64,000 nucleotides of DNA from Sulfurivermis fontis (lineage in GTDB: Bacteria; Pseudomonadota; Gammaproteobacteria; Thiohalomonadales; Thiohalomonadaceae): positions 1,666,501 to 1,730,500 of the forward strand of contig NZ_AP018724.1 of NCBI RefSeq assembly GCF_004001245.1. The letters run 5' to 3'. Shown in pieces: positions 18,434 to 27,747 of the stretch. Every line of letters starts with the position of its first letter. The stretch's first letter is position 1. Both the position numbers and the translations under genes were made by a program. The notes under the pieces are model-generated. The model was not told where the DNA came from. It made no database searches and saw only the letters and a program-made list of their open reading frames with translations.

Positions 18434-19021
18434 ATGACTAGCGCCTACTGCAACCAGCTTCCTCCAGCTGGCCACATCCCCGGCAACCGGGGAATGTGGG
18501 CGGGTATTCTGTGCGAAATGACGGAATTTGCCGTATTGTTCACCGTCTACTTCACCGCACGGGTGTTTTTTCCGCAGGAATTCCGCAGCGGCCCGGGCAA
18601 TCTCAATCTCCTCGCCGGCACACTCAATACCCTGTGGATGATCTCCGGCAGCTATTTCGTGGTCAACGCGGTGATCGCCATCCGGCAGAACCGTCCGGTC
18701 CTCAGCGTGCGCTTTCTCTATCTGGTATTGGCCTCGGCTGTCGCCTACATGGTGACCAAATATCTGGAATTCGAGTGGAACGTCGCTCACGGCGTCACAG
18801 CGGGCAATGGCGCCTTCTTCACGGTCTATTACTACCTGACGCTGACACACATGGTGCACGTCTTCTGGGGCATGATCGGCCTGGGTTGGATCATTTTCCG
18901 CACCCACGACGACGCCTACAGCCCGACAGAGCATGAAGGCATGGAGTCCTTTGCCTCCTACTGGCATGCAACCGATCTGGTGTGGCTGATCATCTTCCCA
19001 CTGCTATATCTGCTGCGTTGA
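18434..19021 (+). CDS. norE: NorE-like cytochrome c oxidase subunit III family protein
   Basis: A 195-residue protein with five hydrophobic helices of the heme-copper oxidase subunit III family. Motifs GMWAGILCEMTEFAVLF, KYLEFEWNVAHG and FASYWHATDLVWLIIFPLLY match the short NorE form associated with nitric oxide reductase. It is followed 10 bp later by a NorF-like gene. No norCB catalytic genes are in the window, so the partner reductase must be elsewhere. Confidence 0.82.
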   Translation: MTSAYCNQLPPAGHIPGNRGMWAGILCEMTEFAVLFTVYFTARVFFPQEFRSGPGNLNLLAGTLNTLWMISGSYFVVNAVIAIRQNRPVLSVRFLYLVLASAVAYMVTKYLEFEWNVAHGVTAGNGAFFTVYYYLTLTHMVHVFWGMIGLGWIIFRTHDDAYSPTEHEGMESFASYWHATDLVWLIIFPLLYLLR

Positions 19022-19031
19022 GGGCGCAACA

Positions 19032-19301
19032 ATGAGCCATAAGCAAGTCGTTGCGGTGCTGTGGATAGTGCTGGTGATATTGACGCTGGGTGGATCTCTG
19101 CTGGGAGAAACCACCGAACCCGGCTATGTATTGATGTTGCTCATCACACTCACCATGGCCTTCAAGGGACGCATGGTAGTTGATCATTTCATGGAACTGA
19201 AAAACGCCCATCCGCTGATCCGGCGTCTGATGCAGGGCTATTTCTATATCCTGCCGCTTGCCACGGCGACCACCTATCTGCTCAGCAACGCACAGTTGTA
19301 G
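19032..19301 (+). CDS. norF: NorF-like small membrane protein (oxidase subunit IV family)
   Basis: An 89-residue protein with three hydrophobic helices (VAVLWIVLVILTLGGSLL, VLMLLITLTMAFKG, GYFYILPLATATTYLL) and a central KGRMVVDHFMEL motif. This is the size and pattern of NorF and subunit IV-like partners of NorE. It is immediately downstream of norE, and the two are almost certainly one operon. Confidence 0.75.
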   Translation: MSHKQVVAVLWIVLVILTLGGSLLGETTEPGYVLMLLITLTMAFKGRMVVDHFMELKNAHPLIRRLMQGYFYILPLATATTYLLSNAQL

Positions 19302-19669
19302 TAACCACGCTCCCGCTCGACACCATGCACGGCTTGTTGTCGCTTACGCAAGGCATGAACAAGTCCATTTTGGACTTCCCGACACACATCGATGCGAGCG
19401 CTCTCGAAGGAGAAAGCCGGAGGCCGGCACCATTGACCCACTCAGCGCACCCGGTGGTCCGGTTCCCAGGCATGGCAGTCATAGTGCATACGCTGAAAAT
19501 CGGCGGTCATGGCGCGGGGCAATCAACAATGTCTGGGCATGCGCGGTGTTCAGCGGTGTGGAGAAAACGTTCTGTCGCGTCATGAGGTCAGGGTTGCAGT
19601 GCGCGCAAACGCAGCGTGCCCATCAATTCATGACCGCAGCAACGGTGATGCAGCTCTGCTGCGCGCAAC
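19302..19669. other. Intergenic stretch with relic of an IS5-type end
   Basis: No convincing coding region; short ORFs here lack ribosome sites and homology-like features. At 19348-19378 a degraded end of the same repeat family is visible: GAACAAGTCCA-TTT-TGGACTTC, preceded by a partly matching AAGG block. It looks like a decayed element end. Confidence 0.45.
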
Positions 19670-20557
19670 CTACGCCCTCATCGCGCGCGCCACCGCATGG
19701 GCAAGGTCAACGGGAACGAATTTGGTAAGCACGTCGTTGGCGCCGACTTTATGGGCCTTCTCGGTATTGATGGCACCGTTGAGCGATGTATGCAACAGCA
19801 CGTACAGATGCTGCAGCGCCGGGTCGTTGCGGATCTCGCGTGTCAGACTGTAGCCATCCATCTCCGGCATCTCGATGTCGGACAACACCATGTCCACCAG
19901 CTTGCCGTCGCGGGCCTGCGCCTGCAGCGCCTGCAGCGCCTCCTTGCCGTCGCGCACCATCACACACTCCATGCCCAGCGGTTCCAGGGTATTGGCGGTC
20001 TGGTGGCGGGCCACCATCGAATCATCCACCACCATCACGCGGCGCCCCTGCAACTTCGCCCGTTCCCCCTCAGCCAACTGCACCTCACCCGTGGCCTCCA
20101 CCGGCTCGATTACCTCGCCGATGACCTTCTCCACATCGAGGATCTGTACCAACTCGCCATCCACATCGGTGACGCCGGTGATATAGCTGCCGAGTCCGGT
20201 GCCCACCGGCGGCGGCAGCACCTTCTTCCAGTCGCAGTGCACAATGCGATCCACCTGGCGCACCAGAAAGCCCTGCATGCTGCGGTTGAACTCGGTGATG
20301 ATAATGGAACCGTTGCACGTCCCTTCCTGCTGCACCTGGCCGCGGCCGATGGCTCGGGCCAGATCAATCACCGTCACCGGCGCACCACGCAGATGGGCGA
20401 CACCCTTTACCGCGACATGGGCCTGCGGCAAATGGGTCAGGCTGGGACAGGGAATGATCTCCTTGACCTTGAGTACGTTGATGCCGAAGCGCTGCTTGCT
20501 GCCCAGATCGAACAACAGCAACTCAAGACGGTCATCGGAGTGGGACTGCTTGACCAT
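19670..20557 (-). CDS. cheV: Chemotaxis coupling protein CheV (CheW plus receiver)
   Basis: A 295-residue protein. The N-terminal CheW-like domain (about 10-150; FDLGSKQRFGINVLKVKEI, HLRGAPVTVIDLA) is followed by a receiver domain (about 175-290; VMVVDDSMVARHQT, acceptor Asp in MVLSDIEMPEMDG, Thr in LLHTSLN, Lys in LTKFVPVDLA). CheV couples receptors to CheA and can be phosphorylated for adaptation. ATG at 20557 follows GGGAGG; an upstream in-frame start overlaps the cheW gene. cheW ends 25 bp upstream, so the pair is an operon. Confidence 0.93.
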   Translation of the reverse strand: MVKQSHSDDRLELLLFDLGSKQRFGINVLKVKEIIPCPSLTHLPQAHVAVKGVAHLRGAPVTVIDLARAIGRGQVQQEGTCNGSIIITEFNRSMQGFLVRQVDRIVHCDWKKVLPPPVGTGLGSYITGVTDVDGELVQILDVEKVIGEVIEPVEATGEVQLAEGERAKLQGRRVMVVDDSMVARHQTANTLEPLGMECVMVRDGKEALQALQAQARDGKLVDMVLSDIEMPEMDGYSLTREIRNDPALQHLYVLLHTSLNGAINTEKAHKVGANDVLTKFVPVDLAHAVARAMRA

Positions 20558-20582
20558 GCTGCCTCCCGCGGCGCATCTGCGC

Positions 20583-21059
20583 CTAGTAGCTCGCCAGTTC
20601 GGACAGCTCCTCGTCGGACAACAGCTTGCTGGCATCCACCAGGATCAGCAGGCCCTCCTTGCGGTTGGACAGGCCGGAGATGAAACGTGCCGCGTCGCCG
20701 GCGCCGGTATCGGGAGCGGACTCGATCTCGGAGGAACGCAGTTCGGCCACTTCGCACACGCTGTCGACCAGAAAGCCGACCGCATGGTCGCCCGCCTCCA
20801 GGATCAGGATACGCGAGGCATCATCCATGTCGTGCGGCGGCAGACCAAAACGGCTGCGGGTGTCGATGATGCTGACCACGTTGCCGCGCAGATTGATGAT
20901 ACCCAGCACATAGCCGGGTGCGCCGGGCACCGGGGATATCTCCGTGCCGCGCAGCACCTCGCGCACCTGCATCACATCGATGCCGTAGGTTTCGCTGCCC
21001 AGACGGAAGGTAACCCAGCGCGACACCGTCTCACTACGCGACTTCATTTCCTGAGCCAT
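20583..21059 (-). CDS. cheW: Chemotaxis coupling protein CheW
   Basis: A 158-residue single CheW domain linking chemoreceptors to CheA. Landmarks are WVTFRLGSETYGIDVMQVREV, ISPVPGAPGYVLGIINLRG and VVSIIDTRSRFGLPP. ATG at 21059 has GGAGGAG 9 bases upstream. The frame continues upstream into MITE copy 4, whose MDLFRPSL-coding sequence could only give a spurious N-terminal extension. The MITE sits 27 bp before the start codon, so transcription must begin within or beyond it. Followed by cheV. Confidence 0.94.
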   Translation of the reverse strand: MAQEMKSRSETVSRWVTFRLGSETYGIDVMQVREVLRGTEISPVPGAPGYVLGIINLRGNVVSIIDTRSRFGLPPHDMDDASRILILEAGDHAVGFLVDSVCEVAELRSSEIESAPDTGAGDAARFISGLSNRKEGLLILVDASKLLSDEELSELASY

Positions 21060-21086
21060 GCAGGCGCTCCTCCAGTTTGCTCTTAA

Positions 21087-21291
21087 GGAAGGTCTGAATA
21101 AATCCATCCTGGACTTCTCAGGTCGCTCCCGCCCGTCCCTGGGCTCCGCGACATAATTCCATCCATGGACAAAACCACGCCAAACGAAAAGAGTGATTTT
21201 CGCTTGGCTTCAATTTTCAACGACTTATCGTCGTTCAAAATTGGCGGCACATCCCTGTGCCGCGGAAGCTCTGAACTTATTCAGAGCTTCC
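21087..21291 (-). mobile_element. IS5-type MITE, copy 4 (205 bp, long form, inverted)
   Basis: Complete long form flanked by TTAA on both sides (21083-21086 and 21292-21295). Several point changes relative to copy 5, for example CAATTTTCAACGAC instead of CATTTTTCAACGAC with a compensating change on the other arm, so the stem is kept. It separates cheW from its upstream region and lies downstream of dnaQ's 3' end. Confidence 0.86.
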
Positions 21292-21327
21292 TTAAGAATA
21301 TTACTTACAGAAACATTGTATAGGAGA

Positions 21328-22071
21328 TTACTCTGACTCGCCCGGGACCGCCAGCGCAGCGGCATCCAGACTGCGCCACAGACACCTGCCGCCACTGGCC
21401 TTGTCTATGGCCTGCAGACGCTGTTCGTGCGCCGCCAGTTCCTCGTCGCTGGCGCGCACCACACGCAGTGCCGGCCGGCCGGCCAGCCGCTGGATCGCCT
21501 CAGGCGCGGCCGTCGTGCCGGTGTTGCCGCTGCCGCCCAGCGACAGCGTAGCCTGGCCGCCGGTCATGGCCAGATAGACATCGGCCAGGATCTCGGCGTC
21601 GAGCAGCGCGCCGTGCAGTTCGCGGTGTGTGTTGTCGATACCGTAGCGCTTGCACAGGGCATCCAGATTGTTCTTCTGTCCCGGATGCAACTGCCGCGCC
21701 ATCGCCAGGGTGTCCAGCACCGAGCAAAAGGCGTCGATGCGGCCCCACTCGTCCCCCAGGAGTTTCAGTTCGTGGTTGATGAAACCGACATCGAACGGGG
21801 CATTGTGGATGATCAGTTCGGCGCCACTGACGAAATCGAGAAAGTCGCGCGCCACATCGGCAAAGCGCGGCTTGTCGGCCAGCATTTCATTGGTGATGCC
21901 GTGTACTTCGATGGCGCCGGCATCGATCTCGCGATCCGGCTGCAGGTACTGATGATAGGTATTGCCGGTGAGACGGCGGTTGATCAGTTCGACGCAGCCA
22001 ATTTCGATGATGCGGTGGCCATCGGCCGGCTCCAGGCCGGTGGTTTCGGTATCGAGCACAATCTGGCGCAT
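21328..22071 (-). CDS. dnaQ: DNA polymerase III epsilon subunit (proofreading exonuclease)
   Basis: A 247-residue 3'-5' exonuclease of the replicative polymerase. DEDDh motifs are visible: IVLDTETTGLE (Exo I), HNAPFDVGFINHEL (Exo II) and HGALLDAEILADVYL (Exo III). The C-terminal tail that binds the alpha subunit follows. The start codon overlaps the rnhA stop by one base (TGATG). The rnhA-dnaQ pairing is conserved in gammaproteobacteria. A longer open frame upstream is antisense-like overlap with rnhA and is not used. Confidence 0.95.
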   Translation of the reverse strand: MRQIVLDTETTGLEPADGHRIIEIGCVELINRRLTGNTYHQYLQPDREIDAGAIEVHGITNEMLADKPRFADVARDFLDFVSGAELIIHNAPFDVGFINHELKLLGDEWGRIDAFCSVLDTLAMARQLHPGQKNNLDALCKRYGIDNTHRELHGALLDAEILADVYLAMTGGQATLSLGGSGNTGTTAAPEAIQRLAGRPALRVVRASDEELAAHEQRLQAIDKASGGRCLWRSLDAAALAVPGESE

Positions 22072-22529
22072 CAGGCCTGCTCCTCCATTTCGTCGATGGC
22101 GTGGTTGGCCAGTTGATCGGCCAGTTCGTTCTCCGGGTGGCCGTTGTGACCGCGCACCCAGACCCACTCCACCTGATGGCGCTGGCAGGCTGCATCCAGC
22201 CGCTGCCACAGGTCGGCGTTCTTCACCGGCTTCTTGTCGGCAGTCTTCCAGCCGCGACGGCGCCAGTTGGCCAGCCACTCGGTGATGCCCTTCATCACGT
22301 ACTGCGAGTCGGTGGTCAGGCGCACCTTGCAGCCGCGCGTCAGTTCCTCCAGCGCCATGATGGCCGCCATCAGTTCCATACGGTTGTTGGTGGTCTGCGC
22401 GTCGGCGCCGTACAGGCGCTTTTCCTTGCCCTTGTAGCGCAGCAGCGCCCCCCAGCCACCGGGGCCCGGGTTGCCGCGACAGGCGCCGTCGGTATAGATC
22501 TCCACGATATCGTTACAACTTTCCGTCAT
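22071..22529 (-). CDS. rnhA: Ribonuclease HI
   Basis: A 152-residue enzyme that cuts RNA in RNA-DNA hybrids. Catalytic carboxylates lie in [17 protein letters not shown] (Asp), [10 protein letters not shown] (Glu) and TTDSQYV (Asp), with the C-terminal [15 protein letters not shown] (His, Asp). Size is exact for the family. The ATG at 22529 lies 17 bp inside the end of the upstream methyltransferase gene, and dnaQ follows with a 1-bp overlap, forming a tightly packed three-gene unit. Confidence 0.96.
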   Translation of the reverse strand: MTESCNDIVEIYTDGACRGNPGPGGWGALLRYKGKEKRLYGADAQTTNNRMELMAAIMALEELTRGCKVRLTTDSQYVMKGITEWLANWRRRGWKTADKKPVKNADLWQRLDAACQRHQVEWVWVRGHNGHPENELADQLANHAIDEMEEQA

Positions 22530-23325
22530 GTTCCTGCTTTCTAACAGTGGGACCGGCGAGCCCGGCGGACACCAGGGCACGGCGCGGGCGCCAGCGCGGG
22601 CGGATCGGGGTCAGCGTGGCGACACGTTTCTTGGCCACCAGCAGATAGGCGCCGCCAAGGACCGGCCACCAGCGCCCTCCCCAGCGTTCGAGAAACTGCA
22701 GGCGCTGCAGCAGGCCCGGGTGGCGCAGCGGTGGCCGGTGATAGGCGTGGCGCAGCAGCACCGTATCAAAGCCCAGCAGGGACAACCAGTCCTTCACCCG
22801 CCACGGACTCAGGAAACGCCCGCACCACGGCGCACGCCGCCGCCAGCCCAGCAACAACCGGCACAACCCCCACAGACTCCACGGATTGAACCCCAGTACG
22901 GCCACATGTCCCTCGGGAATCAGCACGCGCTCAGCCTCGCGTAGCACCTGATGGGGCTCGTCGGCAAAGGCCAGGACATGGGGCAGCAACAGCAGATCAA
23001 TGCTGTCCGTCGCCAAGGGCAGGGACTCCGGCAGCCCGGCACACCCCTCGGCACCCGCAGCGCCTGGCAGAGCCGCAGGCGTGTCCACCAAGACCATGCG
23101 GTGGGCAATGCGCGAGGCGGTGGTCAGGTCGCGCCCTTGCGGCGCCCCCACCTGCAGCAGGTGGTAGCCAAACAGGTTGTACAGGGTTTCATCCAGCAGT
23201 TGCTGCTCGCAGGTGGCGAGACTTTGGCCAAGGGGTGTGGCATACCACTGGCGCAGGCCGGCGCGCGCCTCGCTGCCCGGGCCGCAGCGGTAGGACTGCA
23301 AGACACGCCTGACGCTAGCCCACAT
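22513..23325 (-). CDS. SAM-dependent methyltransferase (class I, type 11-like)
   Basis: A 270-residue protein with a degenerate class I methyltransferase fold: an early [11 protein letters not shown] segment where motif I is expected, [40 protein letters not shown] typical of the type 11 core (motifs II-III), and a basic C-terminus. This gene commonly sits between gloB and rnhA in gammaproteobacteria. Its substrate is unknown. It is divergent from gloB with a 37-bp spacer, so the promoters overlap. Confidence 0.8.
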   Translation of the reverse strand: MWASVRRVLQSYRCGPGSEARAGLRQWYATPLGQSLATCEQQLLDETLYNLFGYHLLQVGAPQGRDLTTASRIAHRMVLVDTPAALPGAAGAEGCAGLPESLPLATDSIDLLLLPHVLAFADEPHQVLREAERVLIPEGHVAVLGFNPWSLWGLCRLLLGWRRRAPWCGRFLSPWRVKDWLSLLGFDTVLLRHAYHRPPLRHPGLLQRLQFLERWGGRWWPVLGGAYLLVAKKRVATLTPIRPRWRPRRALVSAGLAGPTVRKQEHDGKL

Positions 23326-23362
23326 TGACCCGTTCCCCGCCCCCTGTCACCATGCACCCATT

Positions 23363-24136
23363 ATGCTTGAAGTCCGCTGCGTTCCCGCCTTTGACGACAA
23401 TTATATCTGGCTTCCCGGATTGCCCGGCAGCCGCCGCGTCGCCATCGTCGACCCCGGTGATGCCGAACCGGTACTGGCCTACCTAAGCACCCATGGCCTG
23501 GAGCCGGCCGCCATCCTCGTGACCCATCACCACGGCGACCACACCGGCGGCATCTGCGACCTCACTGCCCGCTATGACATCCCGGTCTACGGCCCGGCCC
23601 GCGAACGCATCCCGGGCATGACCCATCCGGTGAGCGACGGGGAGCGGCTGGAACTGGAAGCGCTGGGCCTGGAGTTCGAGGTCATGGAAACCCCCGGCCA
23701 CACCCGCGGCCACGTCTGCTACCTCGGCCACGGCGCCCTGTTCTGCGGCGACACCCTGTTCACCGCCGGCTGCGGCCGTCTGTTCGAGGGCACGCCGCAG
23801 CAGATGCACGCCTCCCTGAGCCGCATCGCCGCCCTGCCCCAGGCCACGCTGATCTACTGCGCCCATGAATACACCGCCACCAATCTGCGCTTTGCCCGGG
23901 TGGTGGAGCCGGACAATCCCGACATCCTCGCCCGCATCGACGAAGTGGCACGCCGCCGTGCCCGCCACGAGGCCACCGTACCGGCACCGCTGCTGCAGGA
24001 ACTGAAGACCAACCCATTCCTGCGCTGCGGGGTGCCGGAGGTGGTGACCGCCGCCGAGGGCTTCGCCGGCCACGCCCTGCCGGACGGCGCCAGCGTGTTC
24101 GCCACCGTGCGCCACTGGAAGGACACCCTCGACTGA
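23363..24136 (+). CDS. gloB: Hydroxyacylglutathione hydrolase (glyoxalase II)
   Basis: A 257-residue metallo-beta-lactamase-fold enzyme that hydrolyses S-lactoylglutathione, completing methylglyoxal detoxification. The metal motif THHHGDHTGG is at about 54-63, further ligands are in ETPGHTRGH, FCGDTLFTAGCGRLFEG and YCAHEYT, and the C-terminal helical glutathione-binding region ends with LKTNPFLR. Full length. MITE copy 5 begins 36 bp after the stop. Confidence 0.96.
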   Translation: MLEVRCVPAFDDNYIWLPGLPGSRRVAIVDPGDAEPVLAYLSTHGLEPAAILVTHHHGDHTGGICDLTARYDIPVYGPARERIPGMTHPVSDGERLELEALGLEFEVMETPGHTRGHVCYLGHGALFCGDTLFTAGCGRLFEGTPQQMHASLSRIAALPQATLIYCAHEYTATNLRFARVVEPDNPDILARIDEVARRRARHEATVPAPLLQELKTNPFLRCGVPEVVTAAEGFAGHALPDGASVFATVRHWKDTLD

Positions 24137-24172
24137 GGCCGCTACCGCATCCAGCGGCAGATCCTGCGTTAA

Positions 24173-24377
24173 GGAAGCTCTGAATAAGTTCAGAGCTTCT
24201 GCGGCACAGGGATGTGCCGCCATTTTCCAACGACGATAAGTCGTTGGAAAATGAAGCCAAGCGACAATCACACTTTTCGATTGGCGTGGTTTTGTCCACG
24301 GATGGACTTATGTCGCGGAGCCCAGGGACGGGCGGGAGCGAGCTGAGAAGTCCAGGATGGACTTATTCAGACCTTCC
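24173..24377 (+). mobile_element. IS5-type MITE, copy 5 (205 bp, long form)
   Basis: Complete long form flanked by TTAA on both sides (24169-24172 and 24378-24381). Stems carry paired changes (CATTTTCCAACGAC with GTCGTTGGAAAATG), so the 14-bp hairpin is retained despite sequence drift. It lies between gloB and the mltD-like gene; the next gene begins about 50 bp past its end. Confidence 0.87.
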
Positions 24378-24431
24378 TTAAATCTTGAACCGTACCCGGG
24401 CCACGGCCTACCATTGCACCCTGTGCCCGAG

Positions 24432-26066
24432 ATGAGAACAACAATGCGCCGGATACTGTCCCTGTCGCTGCTGGTCCTGACCCTGAACGGCTGCCTGCCG
24501 CAACAGGCGCGCCACGATACTGCCTCCCCGGCGCTGAACGCCCCTCCAAGCACAGACCGCACCGCCACAACGACCATCGCCGCCATCCAGTGGAGCCAGC
24601 CCGATCAGTCCGGTGAGATTTGCGTGCCGCCGCTGGATATCTGGGACCGCATCCGCGAAGGCATGACCCTACCCGATCATGACCATCCCGGGGTACGCGC
24701 CGACCTGGAGTGGTATGCCAGCCATCAGGGCTATCTGGACCGCGTGGTGACCCGTGCCAGCCCCTACCTGCACCTGGTGGTCGAGGCCGTTGAAGAACGC
24801 AACCTACCCACCGAACTGGTGCTGCTGCCGGTGGTGGAAAGCGCCTACCAGCCCTTCGCCTACTCCCACGGCCGCGCCGCCGGCCTGTGGCAGTTCATCC
24901 CCGGCACCGGCCGCCGCTTCGACCTGAAACAGAGCTGGTGGTACGACGGTCGCCGTGATGTCGCCGCCTCCACCCGCGCCGCCCTTGACTACCTGGAATA
25001 CCTGCGCGACCACTTCGACGGCGAATGGCTACTGGCCATTGCCGCCTACAACTCCGGTGAAGGCACCGTGAAGCGTGCCGTGGCCCGAAACAAAGCACGC
25101 GGCAAACCGACGGACTTCTGGTCCTTGGACCTGCCGCGCGAGACGCGCGGCTATGTCCCCAAGCTGCTGGCCATCTCCCGTCTGATCAAGGACCCGGAAG
25201 CCCATGGCGTCAGCCTGGGCCCCGTGCCCAACGAGCCCTTCCTCACCAGCGTCGAACTGGATTCACAGATCGATCTGGCCCTCGCCGCCGAACTGGCGGA
25301 TATCTCGCTGGAGGATATCTACCTGTACAACCCCGGCTTCAACCGCTGGGCCACCGACCCGGACGGCCCATACGACCTGCTGCTGCCCATCGAGCGTGTG
25401 GACACATTCAAACAAAAACTGGCCGCCTATCCGCCGGAACGGCGTGTGCGCTGGGAACGCCATCGCGTCAAGAGTGGCGAGAGCCTGCTGCAGATCGCGC
25501 AGAACTATCGCACCACGGTCGAATTACTGAAGAGCGTCAACAACCTGCGCAGCAACACCATCCGTGCCGGCGACTACCTTACCATACCGGTGGCACGCCA
25601 GAAACTAGCCAGCTACCGCCTCAGCGAGGAACAGCGCCTCATCGCCACCCAAAACCAGCCGCGCGAAGGACGCCGCATCGACTATCAGGTTAAGCATGGT
25701 GATTCACTATGGGGCATAGCACGCCGCTACGACGTCGGCGTCAACGAACTGGCGCGCTGGAACGGCATGGCGCCACGCGATCCGCTGCTGCCAGGACGCA
25801 CGCTGGTGATCTGGACCGATGCCAAGGCAGATACTGTGGCGGCCATCAATCCGGCACGCTTCACCCATCCCTTCAGCAGCAGCACGCGCCAGCGTATCGG
25901 CTATGTCGTGCGCAGCGGTGACTCCCTCGCCACAATTTCCCAGCGCTTCCGCGTCAGCGTCGACAACCTGATCAGCTGGAACAAACTGGACGGCAAGAAA
26001 TACCTGCAGCCGGGTCAGCGCCTGACCCTGTACGTGGACGTTATCCGACAATCGGAGAATCTATAA
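24432..26066 (+). CDS. mltD: Membrane-bound lytic murein transglycosylase D (LysM)
   Basis: A protein of about 544 residues that cleaves peptidoglycan glycan strands in the periplasm. A lipoprotein signal (RRILSLSLLVLTLNGC) precedes a transglycosylase SLT domain, with catalytic Glu in PVVESAYQPFAYSHGRAAGLW and IPGTGRRFDL and AIAAYNSGEGTVKRA motifs. Three LysM repeats follow (HRVKSGESLLQIAQNY, YQVKHGDSLWGIARRY, YVVRSGDSLATISQRF). ATG at 24432 or 24444 gives the signal peptide; the longer frame from 24357 starts inside the MITE and is rejected. Confidence 0.94.
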   Translation: MRTTMRRILSLSLLVLTLNGCLPQQARHDTASPALNAPPSTDRTATTTIAAIQWSQPDQSGEICVPPLDIWDRIREGMTLPDHDHPGVRADLEWYASHQGYLDRVVTRASPYLHLVVEAVEERNLPTELVLLPVVESAYQPFAYSHGRAAGLWQFIPGTGRRFDLKQSWWYDGRRDVAASTRAALDYLEYLRDHFDGEWLLAIAAYNSGEGTVKRAVARNKARGKPTDFWSLDLPRETRGYVPKLLAISRLIKDPEAHGVSLGPVPNEPFLTSVELDSQIDLALAAELADISLEDIYLYNPGFNRWATDPDGPYDLLLPIERVDTFKQKLAAYPPERRVRWERHRVKSGESLLQIAQNYRTTVELLKSVNNLRSNTIRAGDYLTIPVARQKLASYRLSEEQRLIATQNQPREGRRIDYQVKHGDSLWGIARRYDVGVNELARWNGMAPRDPLLPGRTLVIWTDAKADTVAAINPARFTHPFSSSTRQRIGYVVRSGDSLATISQRFRVSVDNLISWNKLDGKKYLQPGQRLTLYVDVIRQSENL

Positions 26067-26071
26067 AGACA

Positions 26072-26098
26072 CTGTAGGAGCCCGCTTCGCGGGCGAAT
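26072..26098. repeat. REP-like palindromic repeat
   Basis: TGTAGGAGCCCGC-TTC-GCGGGCGAA has the form of gammaproteobacterial REP sequences. It lies between the convergent mltD and yejF genes, where it may act as a transcription or mRNA end hairpin. A single copy is seen in this window. Confidence 0.6.
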
Positions 26099-26141
26099 AC
26101 ACGCGTGGCCCAGGTATGATACGCCGAGAGGACTCGGCAGA

Positions 26142-27746
26142 TCATTTGAACAACGCTGCCGCCAGCAACTGCTGCGTGTAGGGATGCTGCGGCGCATCGA
26201 ACACCCGCTCCGTCTCTCCTGCCTCCACCACCCTGCCCTCATGCATTACCAGCACGCGATGAGCAACGGCACGGATCACCTTGAGGTCGTGGGAAATGAA
26301 CAGATAGCTCATCCGGTGCCGGCGCTGCAACTCACGCAGCAAAGTCAGCACCTGCTTCTGCACCGAGACATCCAATGCACTGGTCGGCTCATCGAACAAA
26401 ATCAATTTCGGTTCCAGCACCACCGCGCGAGCGATGGCGATACGCTGACGCTGGCCACCGGAAAACTCGTGCGGATAGCGTGCCAGTATGTCAGGCGACA
26501 AGCCGACTTCCTCCAGTACCTGCACGATGCGCTCACGCCGCGCCGCCGCGTCGAGTTCGGGGAAATGCAGCTCCAGCCCCTCGCCGATGATCTGCTCCAC
26601 CGTCAGGCGCGGCGACAATGATGAGTACGGATCCTGGAACACCACCTGGAACTGGCGCCGCAACGGCCGCAGGGCGCGCTGCTGCAAGGTATCGAGCCGC
26701 CTGTCTTCGAAATAAATCTCGCCCTGGCAATCCTGCAGGCGCAGCAGGCACATGCCCAGTGTCGACTTGCCCGAACCAGACTCGCCCACCACACCCAGCG
26801 TCTCGCCGGGACGCAGTTCCAGCTCCACGCTGTCCACCGCCCGCACCGCGCCCACCTGGCGCCGGAAGAAACCGGCCTTGATGGGAAAGTGACAGGACAG
26901 TTCCCGCGCCGCCAGCAGCGGCGTCAGATCGGCCAGGGCCACGCGCTCCTCCGCCGCCGGCAGCACATCCAGCTCACTGGCCAACAGCTGCCGTGTATAG
27001 GGATGCTGCGGCGCGGCGAACAGCTCGGTTACCGCGCCCTGCTCCACCAGACGGCCACGCTGCATCACGCACACGCGGCCAGCGAAATGGCGCACCATGT
27101 TGAGGTCGTGGGTGATGAGCAATACCGCCATACCGAACTCGGCCTGCAACTCATCCAGCAGATCGAGGATCTGGCGTTGGATAGTGACATCCAGCGCGGT
27201 GGTCGGCTCATCGGCGATGAGCAGTTTGGGTCGACAGGCCAAAGCCATGGCGATCATCGCGCGCTGGCGCTGACCACCGGACAACTGGTGCGGATACGCC
27301 TCCAGGCGCTGCATCGGATCGGGAATACCGACGCGACCGAGCAGCTCGATAGCACGCCGCTGTGCGGCCTTGCCGTCCAGTCCCTCATGCAGCAGCAACG
27401 GCTCGATGATCTGGCGGCCAATGGTGTGCAGCGGATTGAGAGCAATCATCGGCTCCTGGAAGATCATCGCGATATCACGGCCACGGATATGGCGCATCTC
27501 TGCCTCGGACAGCGTCAGCAATTCACGGCCGGCAAAGCGGATGCTGCCGCCGTAGGCGGTACGCTGCGCCTCATGCAGACGCAGGATGGACAGAGCAGTC
27601 ACCGACTTGCCTGAACCCGACTCACCCACCAGCGCCAGCTTTTCACCGGGATGTATGGCGAAGCTCACCTCCTCCACCACGTGTTGCCGTGCCTCGGTGG
27701 GACCGAAAGCGACGCTGAGTTGCTCGATCTGCAGTAGCGGTTCCAT
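26142..27746 (-). CDS. yejF: Peptide ABC transporter, fused ATP-binding protein YejF
   Basis: A 534-residue cytoplasmic ATPase with two ABC domains in tandem. The first has GESGSGKSV and signature [17 protein letters not shown]; the second has GESGSGKST and [17 protein letters not shown], each with Walker B ([24 protein letters not shown]). The fused form, rather than separate DppD/DppF, is typical of YejF in the YejABEF oligopeptide/microcin C importer. It starts 1 bp after the yejE stop. Last gene of the operon. Confidence 0.93.
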   Translation of the reverse strand: MEPLLQIEQLSVAFGPTEARQHVVEEVSFAIHPGEKLALVGESGSGKSVTALSILRLHEAQRTAYGGSIRFAGRELLTLSEAEMRHIRGRDIAMIFQEPMIALNPLHTIGRQIIEPLLLHEGLDGKAAQRRAIELLGRVGIPDPMQRLEAYPHQLSGGQRQRAMIAMALACRPKLLIADEPTTALDVTIQRQILDLLDELQAEFGMAVLLITHDLNMVRHFAGRVCVMQRGRLVEQGAVTELFAAPQHPYTRQLLASELDVLPAAEERVALADLTPLLAARELSCHFPIKAGFFRRQVGAVRAVDSVELELRPGETLGVVGESGSGKSTLGMCLLRLQDCQGEIYFEDRRLDTLQQRALRPLRRQFQVVFQDPYSSLSPRLTVEQIIGEGLELHFPELDAAARRERIVQVLEEVGLSPDILARYPHEFSGGQRQRIAIARAVVLEPKLILFDEPTSALDVSVQKQVLTLLRELQRRHRMSYLFISHDLKVIRAVAHRVLVMHEGRVVEAGETERVFDAPQHPYTQQLLAAALFK

Positions 27747-27747
27747 A

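Noticed and set aside
19325-19585. 86-aa ORF between norF and cheV
   Set aside because: No ribosome site, starts in the relic repeat, and composition is not protein-like.
24357-24431. Upstream in-frame start for mltD
   Set aside because: It lies inside MITE copy 5 and encodes the repeat-derived MDLFRPSL; it would bury the lipoprotein signal.
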